From positions 1 to 12,949 of the forward strand of contig JBBRHH010000111.1 of NCBI GenBank assembly GCA_038222915.1: a DNA stretch of 12,949 nt, read 5' to 3'. This DNA is from JBBRHH01 sp038222915. Its GTDB lineage: Bacteria; Planctomycetota; Phycisphaerae; Tepidisphaerales; Tepidisphaeraceae. This document shows positions 6,611-12,055 of the stretch, one piece after another. Each line of letters starts with the position of its first letter. Position 1 is the stretch's first letter. Under the pieces are notes generated by a model. It did not search any database and had not been told where the DNA came from. It saw only the letters and a program-made list of their open reading frames with translations. The translations under genes were made by a program, and so were the position numbers.

Positions 6611-8446
6611 ATGCCAGCAGAAATCACCATGCCCCAGCTCAGCGACACCATGACTGAGGGGACACTCATCAAGTGGAACAAAAAAGAAGGCGACAAGGTC
6701 AAGGCCGGCGATGAGATCGCTGAAGTTGAAACCGACAAGGCTAATATGCCGCTGGAGGCGTACGACAGCGGAACCCTCGCGTTTATCGCTGCCCAGCCCG
6801 GTCAAAAGGTCAAAGTCGGCGGCCTTGTCGGCGTCATTGCCAAAGCCAGCGAAAAGGCCGAGGACGTTAAAAAGCAGTACGCTGCAGGTGCAGCAGCCGC
6901 CCCGGCCGCGCCTGCGAAACCGGCCGCCCCAACGCGAATTCCCCCTCCATCGCAGCCCGCGAAAGAACCCGTCGCCGCGCCTGCGGTGAAGGCTCAAGCG
7001 GCGCCGGCCGCGAAGGCCAATTACAACTTTGATCTGATCGTTATCGGCGGCGGGCCGGCGGGGTATGCGGCCGCGATTCGGGCCGGGCAGCTTAAGAAGC
7101 GGGTGCTCTGTATCGAGAAGGAAAACCTCGGCGGCACGTGTCTCAACTGGGGCTGTATTCCGACCAAGGCGCTTCTCGAAGACGGGGCGTTTGTCCGCAA
7201 GTTGCGCACGGAGGCCGAAGCGCACGGGATTACGTTCCAGAATCTCCAGGTCGACTTCACGAAAATCGTCGGCCGGTCGCGCGCCATTGCCGACAAGCTG
7301 AAGAACGGCATTGGCCATCTCTTCCGCAAATACGAGGTGAAGCACGAGATCGCCACCGGGCAGATCCTTGGCCCGCATCGCGTGAAATACACGAACAAAG
7401 AGGGCAGCAAAGAAGTCACCGCGACCAACATTATCCTGGCTACGGGCGCTCGCGCCACCGAACTGCCGTTCCTGAAATTTGACGGGCAGCAGGTGGTTAA
7501 CGCCCGGGATGCGATGACGCTTCCCAAGCAGCCCAAGCGGATGGCGATCATCGGGGCCGGGGCGATTGGCTGTGAGTTTGCTGATTTTTACAACGCGCTG
7601 GGCACTGAGGTGACCGTCATCGAGATGCTCGATCATCTTCTGCCGATCGAGGACGATGATGTCGCGGTGGTGCTGGAGCGGCTGTTCGTCAAGCGCGGCA
7701 TCAAGTGCTTTACGAAGACCAAGCTGGACAAGGCGGAGAAGACGCCGACGGGGGTTCGGCTGCATCTGTCCGGCGCGAAGACGGAAGTGGTGGAGGCCGA
7801 CGTTGTGCTCGTCGCGGTGGGCGTGACCGCCAACTCCGACGGGCTGATCGGTGCGGGCTGCGCGCTCGAACTCGATCGCGCACGCATCAAGGTGACGCCT
7901 GACTACAAGACGAATCTCGAAAACGTCTGGGCGGTTGGCGATTGCATCGCGCTGCATTGGCCGGCCGAGTCGACGATGGGGGGCTACCGGCATCCCGACC
8001 TTGCGCATGTCGCGCACCACGAGGCCGTGTATGCGGTTGAGCAGGTGTTTGGCGTGAGCAAGCACGAGATCGATTACCGATATATTCCCGGCTGTACGTA
8101 CACGCATCCGCAGGTGGCGAGCATGGGGTTGTCGGAGAAGAAGGCACGGGAGAAGTATGGGCAAGTGAAGGTTGGGAAATTCCCGTTTACCGCGAGCGGC
8201 CGGGCGTTGGCCGCGGGTGAAACCGATGGGTTTGTGAAGCTCATTTTCGAGCCTAAATATGGTGAACTCCTCGGCGTGCACATGATCGGCGAGAACGTGA
8301 CGGAGCTTCTCGCGGAGCTTGTACTGGCGAGGAAGCTTGAAGCCACTGAGGAAGAGATCATTGAGGCGATGCATCCGCATCCGACGTTGTCGGAGGCGGT
8401 CATGGAGGCGGCGGGCGTTGCGGTTGGCCGGGCGATTCACCTGTAG
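6611..8446 (+). CDS. lpdA: Dihydrolipoamide dehydrogenase (E3) with N-terminal lipoyl domain
   Basis: The 611-aa FAD enzyme regenerates lipoyl disulfides of 2-oxoacid dehydrogenase or glycine cleavage complexes, using NAD+. Residues 1-78 are a lipoyl domain with the modification site VETDKANM (K43). Residues about 88-135 are a flexible Ala/Pro-rich linker. The E3 core then shows the FAD motif VIGGGPAGYAAA (144-155), the redox disulfide GGTCLNWGCIPTK (C177, C182), the NAD motif IIGAGAIGCEFADF (313-326), VWAVGDC (439-445, second FAD site) and the active-site pair in HPHPTLSE (H590, E595). All catalytic residues are present. A plain E3 is about 470 aa; the excess is the lipoyl domain and linker, a fusion known in some bacteria. 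No E1 or E2 gene is in the window, so the partner complex is unknown. It lies 69 bp after the dioxygenase gene, possibly co-transcribed. Cytoplasmic. Confidence 0.93.
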   Translation: MPAEITMPQLSDTMTEGTLIKWNKKEGDKVKAGDEIAEVETDKANMPLEAYDSGTLAFIAAQPGQKVKVGGLVGVIAKASEKAEDVKKQYAAGAAAAPAAPAKPAAPTRIPPPSQPAKEPVAAPAVKAQAAPAAKANYNFDLIVIGGGPAGYAAAIRAGQLKKRVLCIEKENLGGTCLNWGCIPTKALLEDGAFVRKLRTEAEAHGITFQNLQVDFTKIVGRSRAIADKLKNGIGHLFRKYEVKHEIATGQILGPHRVKYTNKEGSKEVTATNIILATGARATELPFLKFDGQQVVNARDAMTLPKQPKRMAIIGAGAIGCEFADFYNALGTEVTVIEMLDHLLPIEDDDVAVVLERLFVKRGIKCFTKTKLDKAEKTPTGVRLHLSGAKTEVVEADVVLVAVGVTANSDGLIGAGCALELDRARIKVTPDYKTNLENVWAVGDCIALHWPAESTMGGYRHPDLAHVAHHEAVYAVEQVFGVSKHEIDYRYIPGCTYTHPQVASMGLSEKKAREKYGQVKVGKFPFTASGRALAAGETDGFVKLIFEPKYGELLGVHMIGENVTELLAELVLARKLEATEEEIIEAMHPHPTLSEAVMEAAGVAVGRAIHL

Positions 8447-8449
8447 GCT

Positions 8450-8483
8450 GGAAACTCGAGACATGAGATTGGAAACTTGAGAC
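8450..8483. repeat. Pair of 13-bp direct repeats after the lipoamide dehydrogenase gene
   Basis: GGAAACTCGAGAC (8450-8462) and GGAAACTTGAGAC (8471-8483) differ at one position and are spaced 21 bp apart start to start. They begin 4 nt after the stop codon. No U-run or clear terminator stem accompanies them. Confidence 0.5.
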
Positions 8484-8680
8484 TCGGGTGGACGCTGGCG
8501 ATGGGGACATCGGAGGGAGGGTGCGGGGGAGAAGTGGTCCAAGGGATATGCGGCGGCATGCTGCGAACTAGCCATCGGGGCGCACAGTGCGTGAAAAAAT
8601 GTGTTTGCCGGGGGTGAACAGCGCCGTGGTCGCTTCAAGTTATTATTCGGGTTAGAGTTGTGTTGGAGCCGCGACTGGAA

Positions 8681-8719
8681 ACGGGTCAAAAAACCGACCC
8701 CAAAGCGGTATTGACCCGT
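8681..8719. repeat. Hairpin with perfect 9-bp arms
   Basis: ACGGGTCAA (8681-8689) and TTGACCCGT (8711-8719) are exact inverted repeats separated by 21 nt that contain the AACCGAC motif. No U-tract follows on either strand, so it is not a standard intrinsic terminator. Confidence 0.55.
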
Positions 8720-8779
8720 CCCTCCAACCTCCCCCGAATCGCCCCAAACCGACGTAAAATCTCCCCGTTTTGACCCTCG

Positions 8780-8800
8780 AATCTCCCCAAAGCGACGGAG
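8780..8800. repeat. Copy A of a 21-bp perfect direct repeat
   Basis: The repeat contains TCTCCCCAAAGCGACGGAG and is identical to 9299-9319. It closes a C-tract block (about 8712-8800) in which CTCCCC-like runs recur, including AAATCTCCCC at 8757-8766. Confidence 0.75.
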
Positions 8801-8943
8801 TGCTGACGACTGGATGTTCGGGGTTGAGGGGCGGAAAAACTGCGCGCATTTGGATTGGGTGTCGGTTTTGCGGCGTGGGTTTTTCGCAAGTTCTAGTTTG
8901 GCCGATGATTGGGTTGAGGTGGGAGTGGCCGCTGGTTGGAAAA

Positions 8944-9053
8944 AACCGACACAAAACCGACACACAACCAGCACATAACCGACACACAACCGACCACCAA
9001 TCGACACATAAACAGCACACAACCGGACCATAAGCGACACATAACCGACGAAG
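8944..9053. repeat. Tandem array: ten units with an exact 11-bp period
   Basis: Units start every 11 bp from 8944 to 9043 with no insertion or deletion; the consensus is AACCGACACAY. Units 2 and 4 are identical (AACCGACACAC). Others differ by one to about four bases (AACCAGCACAT, AATCGACACAT, AAGCGACACAT), and the tenth is degenerate at its end. The upstream sequence GTGTCGGTTTT (about 8860-8870) is an exact inverted match to AAAACCGACAC across units 1 and 2. There are no spacers, so it is not a CRISPR array. The 11-bp period is close to one DNA helical turn, so identical motifs face the same side. Confidence 0.85.
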
Positions 9054-9215
9054 GTTGGGAAGAGGCACGCAGGGAGGAAGTAGCTGGGTCGTTCAGTTGC
9101 TGTCGCTCCCTCAGGATCAGGGGCGATTTTGCGCATTTGTGTTTGCGCAAGTTGAGTTGGAAAGCGCGCGTTGAGTATTGACAGGGGTTTAGGCCAAATT
9201 TGCTGTTTAGAAGCG

Positions 9216-9242
9216 CCCCCAAACCCTCCCCGTAATCTCCCC
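9216..9242 (-). other. Canonical G-quadruplex motif on the minus strand
   Basis: On the plus strand the C-runs are 9216-9220, 9224-9226, 9228-9231 and 9239-9242. The minus strand therefore carries four G-runs of 3 or more with loops of 7, 1 and 3 nt, fitting the standard G3+N1-7 rule. Further G-runs follow within block B (to about 9310). Confidence 0.6.
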
Positions 9243-9296
9243 TTTTTCTCCCTCTTTCCTCCCCTTTTCGGCAGAAAATCTCCCTCTTTTCTCCCC
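9236..9296. other. Polypyrimidine/polypurine tract
   Basis: The plus strand is pure pyrimidine at 9236-9269 (34 nt) and again at 9279-9296 (18 nt). The first run contains the mirror repeat TTTCTCCCTCTTT at 9245-9257. Such tracts can form triplex DNA; no function is claimed. Confidence 0.6.
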
Positions 9297-9298
9297 GA

Positions 9299-9319
9299 AA
9301 TCTCCCCAAAGCGACGGAG
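9299..9319. repeat. Copy B of the 21-bp perfect direct repeat
   Basis: Identical to 8780-8800 and again preceded by a block of CTCCCC-type runs (about 9216-9298). The two blocks flank the 11-bp array at similar distances (about 144 bp before and 163 bp to block B). Confidence 0.75.
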
Positions 9320-9502
9320 GAGAGAAGAATCGCTGCGGAGCCGCCGAGTCGCCGGGAAATGCGCGGAGAGCGCGCTTGGGGTCGTGGTGCTCTGGCACTT
9401 TCGTTGGTGGATGATTCCCCGCATTGGATGGTCCCTTCTGCTGCCTTGCCTCCTGATATTAGATACTTAACATTACACTATCATCGGGAGGAGAGGGTGT
9501 CA

Positions 9503-9886
9503 ATGGAATTCCGATTATTTTTGTCCGCGAACGCTCTGATGTTTTCGGATTTGGGCGTCGCCTCGCTGCGCGAGGCCGGAGTGCTTCAGGACTTCGCTGC
9601 GCTTCGGTCGCGGGTACGCGACGATGCTTCGCATTTCCTTGCGCTTCCTGACGCGAGGTGCGCGCTTGAATGCGTTTCTCGCCAACCGAAAATGAACGAC
9701 GTACATTTGGGCTTGCCCTGGAAACTGGAACTTGAATTGGCTTGCCTTACGCAAAGGCCTACGGCCAAAGTAATGGCCCCACCTGGCACGCCTCTTTTGT
9801 TGCGGCGCGTTGCAGACCTGGGAGGGCCAAATTCCGCGTCGTCGCAACGCAGCCCTCTTTGTCCATCGCATTTCTCAAAGCTCTAA
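9503..9886 (+). CDS. Hypothetical 127-aa ORF, uncertain
   Basis: The reading frame from ATG 9503 to TAA 9884-9886 is preceded by a strong purine-rich ribosome binding site (GGGAGGAGAGGG, 9486-9497) and an AT-richer stretch that could hold a promoter. The predicted protein starts MEFRLFLSANALMFSDLG and is rich in Leu, Ala and Ser. It has no recognised domain, signal peptide or membrane span, and its last 40 residues look low-complexity. The same stretch has an overlapping minus-strand ORF (9515-9871) of comparable quality, and the DNA holds several perfect short hairpins. It may be a dispersed repeat rather than a gene. Confidence 0.25.
   Translation: MEFRLFLSANALMFSDLGVASLREAGVLQDFAALRSRVRDDASHFLALPDARCALECVSRQPKMNDVHLGLPWKLELELACLTQRPTAKVMAPPGTPLLLRRVADLGGPNSASSQRSPLCPSHFSKL
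9560..9622. repeat. Two short perfect hairpins
   Basis: GCCTCG/CGAGGC at 9560-9576 (5-nt loop) and GTCGCG/CGCGAC at 9607-9622 (4-nt loop GGTA) lie 30 bp apart. They could be part of a dispersed palindromic element; no copies are seen elsewhere in the window. Confidence 0.4.
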
Positions 9887-9907
9887 CGTCGGTGTCAGGG
9901 TTGAGCT
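9879..9907. repeat. Imperfect hairpin between the convergent ends of the weak ORF and the VOC remnant
   Basis: AGCTC(T)AAC pairs with GTTGAGCT (8 bp with one bulged T) around a 12-nt loop. It lies where the weak plus-strand ORF and the minus-strand hydrogenase operon converge. No T-run follows, so a terminator role is only possible, not shown. Confidence 0.3.
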
Positions 9908-9944
9908 ACCAGTCAGGCTGTAGGTAACGACATAACGCAAATGA

Positions 9945-10230
9945 TTACCCTCGATTAGGATTTGGCGGTGCAGGCTTTTGCTGCTTGTCGATATTCGCCA
10001 CCTACGATGTAGATCAGCCATTGGGGCGGGAGGTCGGCGTTGATGCCTCGGGCGTGGCAGACGCCGGCGACGGGTTTATCGTTTCCGGGGGCCATCATGT
10101 TGAAATCGCCGTCGAATTCGGACGGGGTCCAGACTACTACCGCCTGATAGAAATCGCGCACCTGTTCGGCGTTTGGGACTGTGAGGTCTGTCCAGAGGAT
10201 CTGCCCCGGTTGTGGTGGGGGGAGTGTCAT
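9945..10230 (-). pseudogene. Frameshifted, truncated VOC (glyoxalase/bleomycin-resistance-like) gene
   Basis: From ATG 10230 the frame reads GQILWTDLTVPNAEQVRDFY, a typical VOC-family start, then VAGVCHARGINADLPPQWLIYIV. The frame then continues GGEYRQAAKACTAKS and stops at 9955. Shifting one base at about 10000-10007 instead gives WLIYIV-VANID, as expected for this family, stopping at 9945 after a short unrelated tail. Normal members are about 120-130 aa. This one also lacks a few residues after VVVWTPSEFD, where relatives usually have a G-W and an M-G-x-Y segment. A 1-nt insertion plus loss of the C-terminal half makes it a likely remnant. It lies 18 nt after hupE in the same direction. A functional 91-aa product is unlikely. 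Confidence 0.6.
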
Positions 10231-10248
10231 TCTTAATTCAGTTCGCGG

Positions 10249-10842
10249 TCAGGCGATTTGGAATAGGAGGAGCAGGCCGTAGATGGCGATGCCTGCGCCG
10301 GCGAGGCGTTCCAGGCGGAAGTAGCGGGTGGTTCGAAGGAGGTGGCCGAGTGCGGTGCCGATGGCGAGGAGCAGGGCGCTTGCGCAGAGGAAGCCGAGGG
10401 CGTAGGACGCGACGGAGGCACCGGCGGATTTTTCGACGATGTGGGCGTAGCCGTGGAAGAGGGCGAATGCGCCGACCAGAGCGGCGGCGAAGGCGGCCGG
10501 GGCTTTGGTGGAGGAGGCGACGAGGAGGCCTAGCACGACGACGGATGCGGCGATCATGCTTTCGACGAGGGACGGATACATGGTGGCGTGAAAGAGGGCG
10601 AGCGCGCCGCCGACCATCATGAGGGCGAGGAAGGCGAGGGGAAGGATGCGGGCGGTGCGGCGGCTCATCTGAGCGCCCCAGAGGCCGACCGCGAGCATGG
10701 CGAGAATGTGGTCGATGCCGGTGAGGGGATGGAGCAGGCCTGAGGCGAAATCGTCGGAACCGCCGTGGCCGGGGTGGGCGGAGGCGGTGGTGGCGAAGGC
10801 GGTGCAGGCGAGTGCGGCGACGAACAGGGATTTGTACCTCAT
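10249..10842 (-). CDS. hupE: HupE/UreJ-type nickel permease
   Basis: The 197-aa membrane protein of the HupE/UreJ family is thought to admit nickel for hydrogenase (or urease) maturation. It has an N-terminal signal or first helix (SLFVAALACTAFATTASA, 5-22) followed by the family metal-binding motifs HPGHG (23-27) and HPLTGIDHILAMLAVGLWG (38-56). FHGYAH is at 129-134, and about six further hydrophobic segments run to the C-terminus LLLFQIA. Length is usual for the family. The start at 10842 overlaps the hypB stop as ATGA and has AAGGAG 7 nt upstream; longer forward extensions of this frame run antisense-like through hypB and are not real. The context with hypA and hypB indicates nickel supply for a NiFe-hydrogenase rather than urease. 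Confidence 0.9.
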   Translation of the reverse strand: MRYKSLFVAALACTAFATTASAHPGHGGSDDFASGLLHPLTGIDHILAMLAVGLWGAQMSRRTARILPLAFLALMMVGGALALFHATMYPSLVESMIAASVVVLGLLVASSTKAPAAFAAALVGAFALFHGYAHIVEKSAGASVASYALGFLCASALLLAIGTALGHLLRTTRYFRLERLAGAGIAIYGLLLLFQIA

Positions 10843-11552
10843 GACAATGCTCCTTGGGAGTTTGCGAGAACGGGTGATTGCGATTTTGATTTTGACGGGG
10901 CGTACTGCTTGAGAAACTCGAGCCACGGCTCCATGCCGGCGTTGGTTTTGGATGAGACTTCCAGAATGCGCATGCCGGGGCGGACGGATTGAATGCTGTT
11001 GTGGGCGGCGGCCGGGTCGAATTCGACGGCGGCGGCGATGTCCATCTTGGTGATGACGGCCACGTCGGCGGTGTTGAAGATGGTGGGGTACTTGAGCGGC
11101 TTGTCTTCGCCTTCGGTGACGGAGAAGAGGACGAGGCGCAGGTCTTCGCCGAGGTCGTAGCTGGCGGGGCAGACGAGATTGCCGACGTTTTCGATGAAGA
11201 GGAAGTCGATCTCGTTTAAGTCCCAATCCGCCAGGGCGTTCTGCACCATGTCGGCTTCGAGGTGGCAGATGGTGCCGGTGGTGATCTGGCGGACGGGCGC
11301 CTGGCTGCGGGCGAGGCGATGGGCGTCGTTGTCGGTGGCGAGATCGCCGACGAGGGCGGCGACGCGGAAGTGTGGGCGGAGCAGGGTGAGCGTCTTCTCG
11401 AGGAAGGCGGTTTTGCCGCTGCCGGGGCTGGAGACGAGGCTGACCACGAACACGCCGGCCTGATGGAAGCGCTCGCGCAGGGCGCGGGCGACGACATCAT
11501 TCTGCTTGAGCACTTTTTGGCGCACTTCAACCAGGCGCGTTTGCATATTCAT
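10839..11552 (-). CDS. hypB: Hydrogenase nickel-insertion GTPase HypB
   Basis: The 237-aa SIMIBI-class GTPase works with HypA to deliver Ni to the hydrogenase large subunit. It shows Walker A SSPGSGKT (41-48), VGDLATDND (68-76), the metal site CHLEADMV (C96, H97, where relatives read TGxGCHLDAxMV), ENVGNLVCP (121-129, with C128), a TKMD specificity motif (168-171) and SSKTNAGME. It lacks both the N-terminal CxxCGC high-affinity nickel motif and any His-rich storage stretch, so it is the short form. The start at 11552 has GGAG 7 nt upstream and lies 26 nt inside hypA; an ATG at 11546 is possible. It is coupled to hupE by an ATGA overlap. Cytoplasmic. Confidence 0.95.
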   Translation of the reverse strand: MNMQTRLVEVRQKVLKQNDVVARALRERFHQAGVFVVSLVSSPGSGKTAFLEKTLTLLRPHFRVAALVGDLATDNDAHRLARSQAPVRQITTGTICHLEADMVQNALADWDLNEIDFLFIENVGNLVCPASYDLGEDLRLVLFSVTEGEDKPLKYPTIFNTADVAVITKMDIAAAVEFDPAAAHNSIQSVRPGMRILEVSSKTNAGMEPWLEFLKQYAPSKSKSQSPVLANSQGALS

Positions 11553-11895
11553 CAGCGATCTCCATTGCGCTCACGTCCATCTCCTGGCCGTGAATGACTT
11601 GGGGCGTCGGGGTTCCACATTGGGCGCAGCACAGACATTGAATCGAAACGGGCTCCTGCTCGGACTTGCAGTTTGGACAGAAGACGACGATCGGCACTTC
11701 GGTAATTTCCAGCCGGCAGGTGTCGAACGATGTGCCTTCGCGGGCCAGCTCAAAAGCGCTGCTGAGCGCTTCGGCGACGACGCCCGACAAGGGGCCGAGC
11801 TTGAGGTGGACGGCCAGCACGCGGACGCCGCCGCGGCGCTGGGCCTCCTCCTCGACGAGGTCGAGAATGCTCAAGGCGATCGATAGCTCGTGCAT
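11527..11895 (-). CDS. hypA: Hydrogenase nickel chaperone HypA
   Basis: The 122-aa protein begins MHELSIALSIL; His2 and the amino terminus form the nickel site in this family, which fixes the start at 11895. The zinc domain holds CPNC (73-76) and CLCCAQC (87-93), followed by GTPTPQVIHGQEMDVSAMEI, the usual C-terminal strand set. Two additional cysteines (87 and 89) precede the expected CxxC pair (90, 93), which is uncommon. It receives nickel and passes it with HypB to the hydrogenase large subunit. It overlaps hypB by 26 nt, and its start lies 4 nt after the end of the 51-aa membrane protein gene, so all are one transcript. The ribosome binding site is weak, consistent with coupled translation. 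Cytoplasmic. Confidence 0.95.
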   Translation of the reverse strand: MHELSIALSILDLVEEEAQRRGGVRVLAVHLKLGPLSGVVAEALSSAFELAREGTSFDTCRLEITEVPIVVFCPNCKSEQEPVSIQCLCCAQCGTPTPQVIHGQEMDVSAMEIADEYANAPG

Positions 11896-11899
11896 GCGC

Positions 11900-12055
11900 T
11901 CACATCTTTCGGATCTTCAGGTAACGGCGGATCTCTGGATACATCCAAACCGTCGCGGCCACAACCAGCGCGAGCGTGGCGAGCCCGCTGATTTTTAAAC
12001 CATTGTGCTTCGGCGCGTCAACGTGCCGGGTCAGGCGTTGCATCAATGTTGACAT
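11900..12055 (-). CDS. 51-aa single-span membrane protein in the hydrogenase maturation operon
   Basis: A short reading frame from ATG 12055 to TGA 11902-11900 encodes MSTLMQRLTRHVDAPKHNGL, then a hydrophobic helix (LATLALVVAATVWMY, 25-39), then the basic tail PEIRRYLKIRKM. The helix and following positive charges suggest one membrane span with the C-terminus in the cytoplasm, though topology is not certain. A strong GGAGG (12063-12067) lies 7 nt upstream. The frame overlaps the endopeptidase gene by 13 nt and stops 4 nt before hypA, so coding is well supported. The (P/D)-x-x-RRYL-(K/R)-I-R tail resembles small DUF6893-type proteins that I recall from actinobacterial genomes, but this is memory of a pattern, not a search. 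Function unknown; an anchor or accessory for the hydrogenase or its maturation is possible. Confidence 0.75.
   Translation of the reverse strand: MSTLMQRLTRHVDAPKHNGLKISGLATLALVVAATVWMYPEIRRYLKIRKM

Larger units (their letters stand above)
8447..9502. other. Repeat-rich, apparently non-coding 1.06-kb intergenic region
   Basis: No reading frame here has recognisable protein features. ORFs on either strand translate low-complexity repeats (for example VCRLCVGYVS-like runs from the 11-bp array, and LWGDF/RRFGE-like runs from the C-tract blocks). The region contains, in order, 13-bp direct repeats, a 9-bp-arm hairpin, C-tract block A, an 11-bp tandem array, C-tract block B with a G-quadruplex motif, and an AT-richer stretch at about 9450-9485. 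The motif AA(C/G)CGAC recurs throughout (8693, 8747, 8790, 8944-9053, 9309). Confidence 0.6.

Noticed and set aside
8944..9053. CRISPR array
   Set aside because: Units are 11 bp and contiguous with no spacers, and no cas genes are nearby.
8652..9309. Two overlapping minus-strand ORFs (8652-9068 and 8893-9309) with repetitive VCRLCVGY and GRFRGEKRE-like peptides
   Set aside because: The peptide repeats come directly from the 11-bp DNA array and the C-tract blocks read in different frames. The 11-bp period is not a multiple of 3, so it does not preserve a peptide repeat; there is no domain or good ribosome binding site.
5315..9424. A 1369-codon minus-strand open frame spanning the intergenic region, the dioxygenase and the E3 gene
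   Set aside because: It is antisense to two well-supported genes, rich in Arg, His and Pro as expected from the complement of GC-rich codons, and reads low-complexity repeats at its start. No domain is recognisable.
9515..9871. Minus-strand 118-codon ORF opposite the weak 127-aa ORF
   Set aside because: No ribosome binding site or domain seen, and composition is highly basic as in antisense shadows; the plus-strand frame is only slightly better.
9879..9935. Integron attC-like site (GTTGAGC core with TCTAAC upstream)
   Set aside because: The left core does not fit RYYYAAC, the spacing is too short for attC, and no integrase or cassette layout is seen.
10843..11226. N-terminal extension of hupE
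   Set aside because: The extension reads the hypB coding region out of frame; the ATG at 10842 has a good ribosome binding site and begins a signal peptide.
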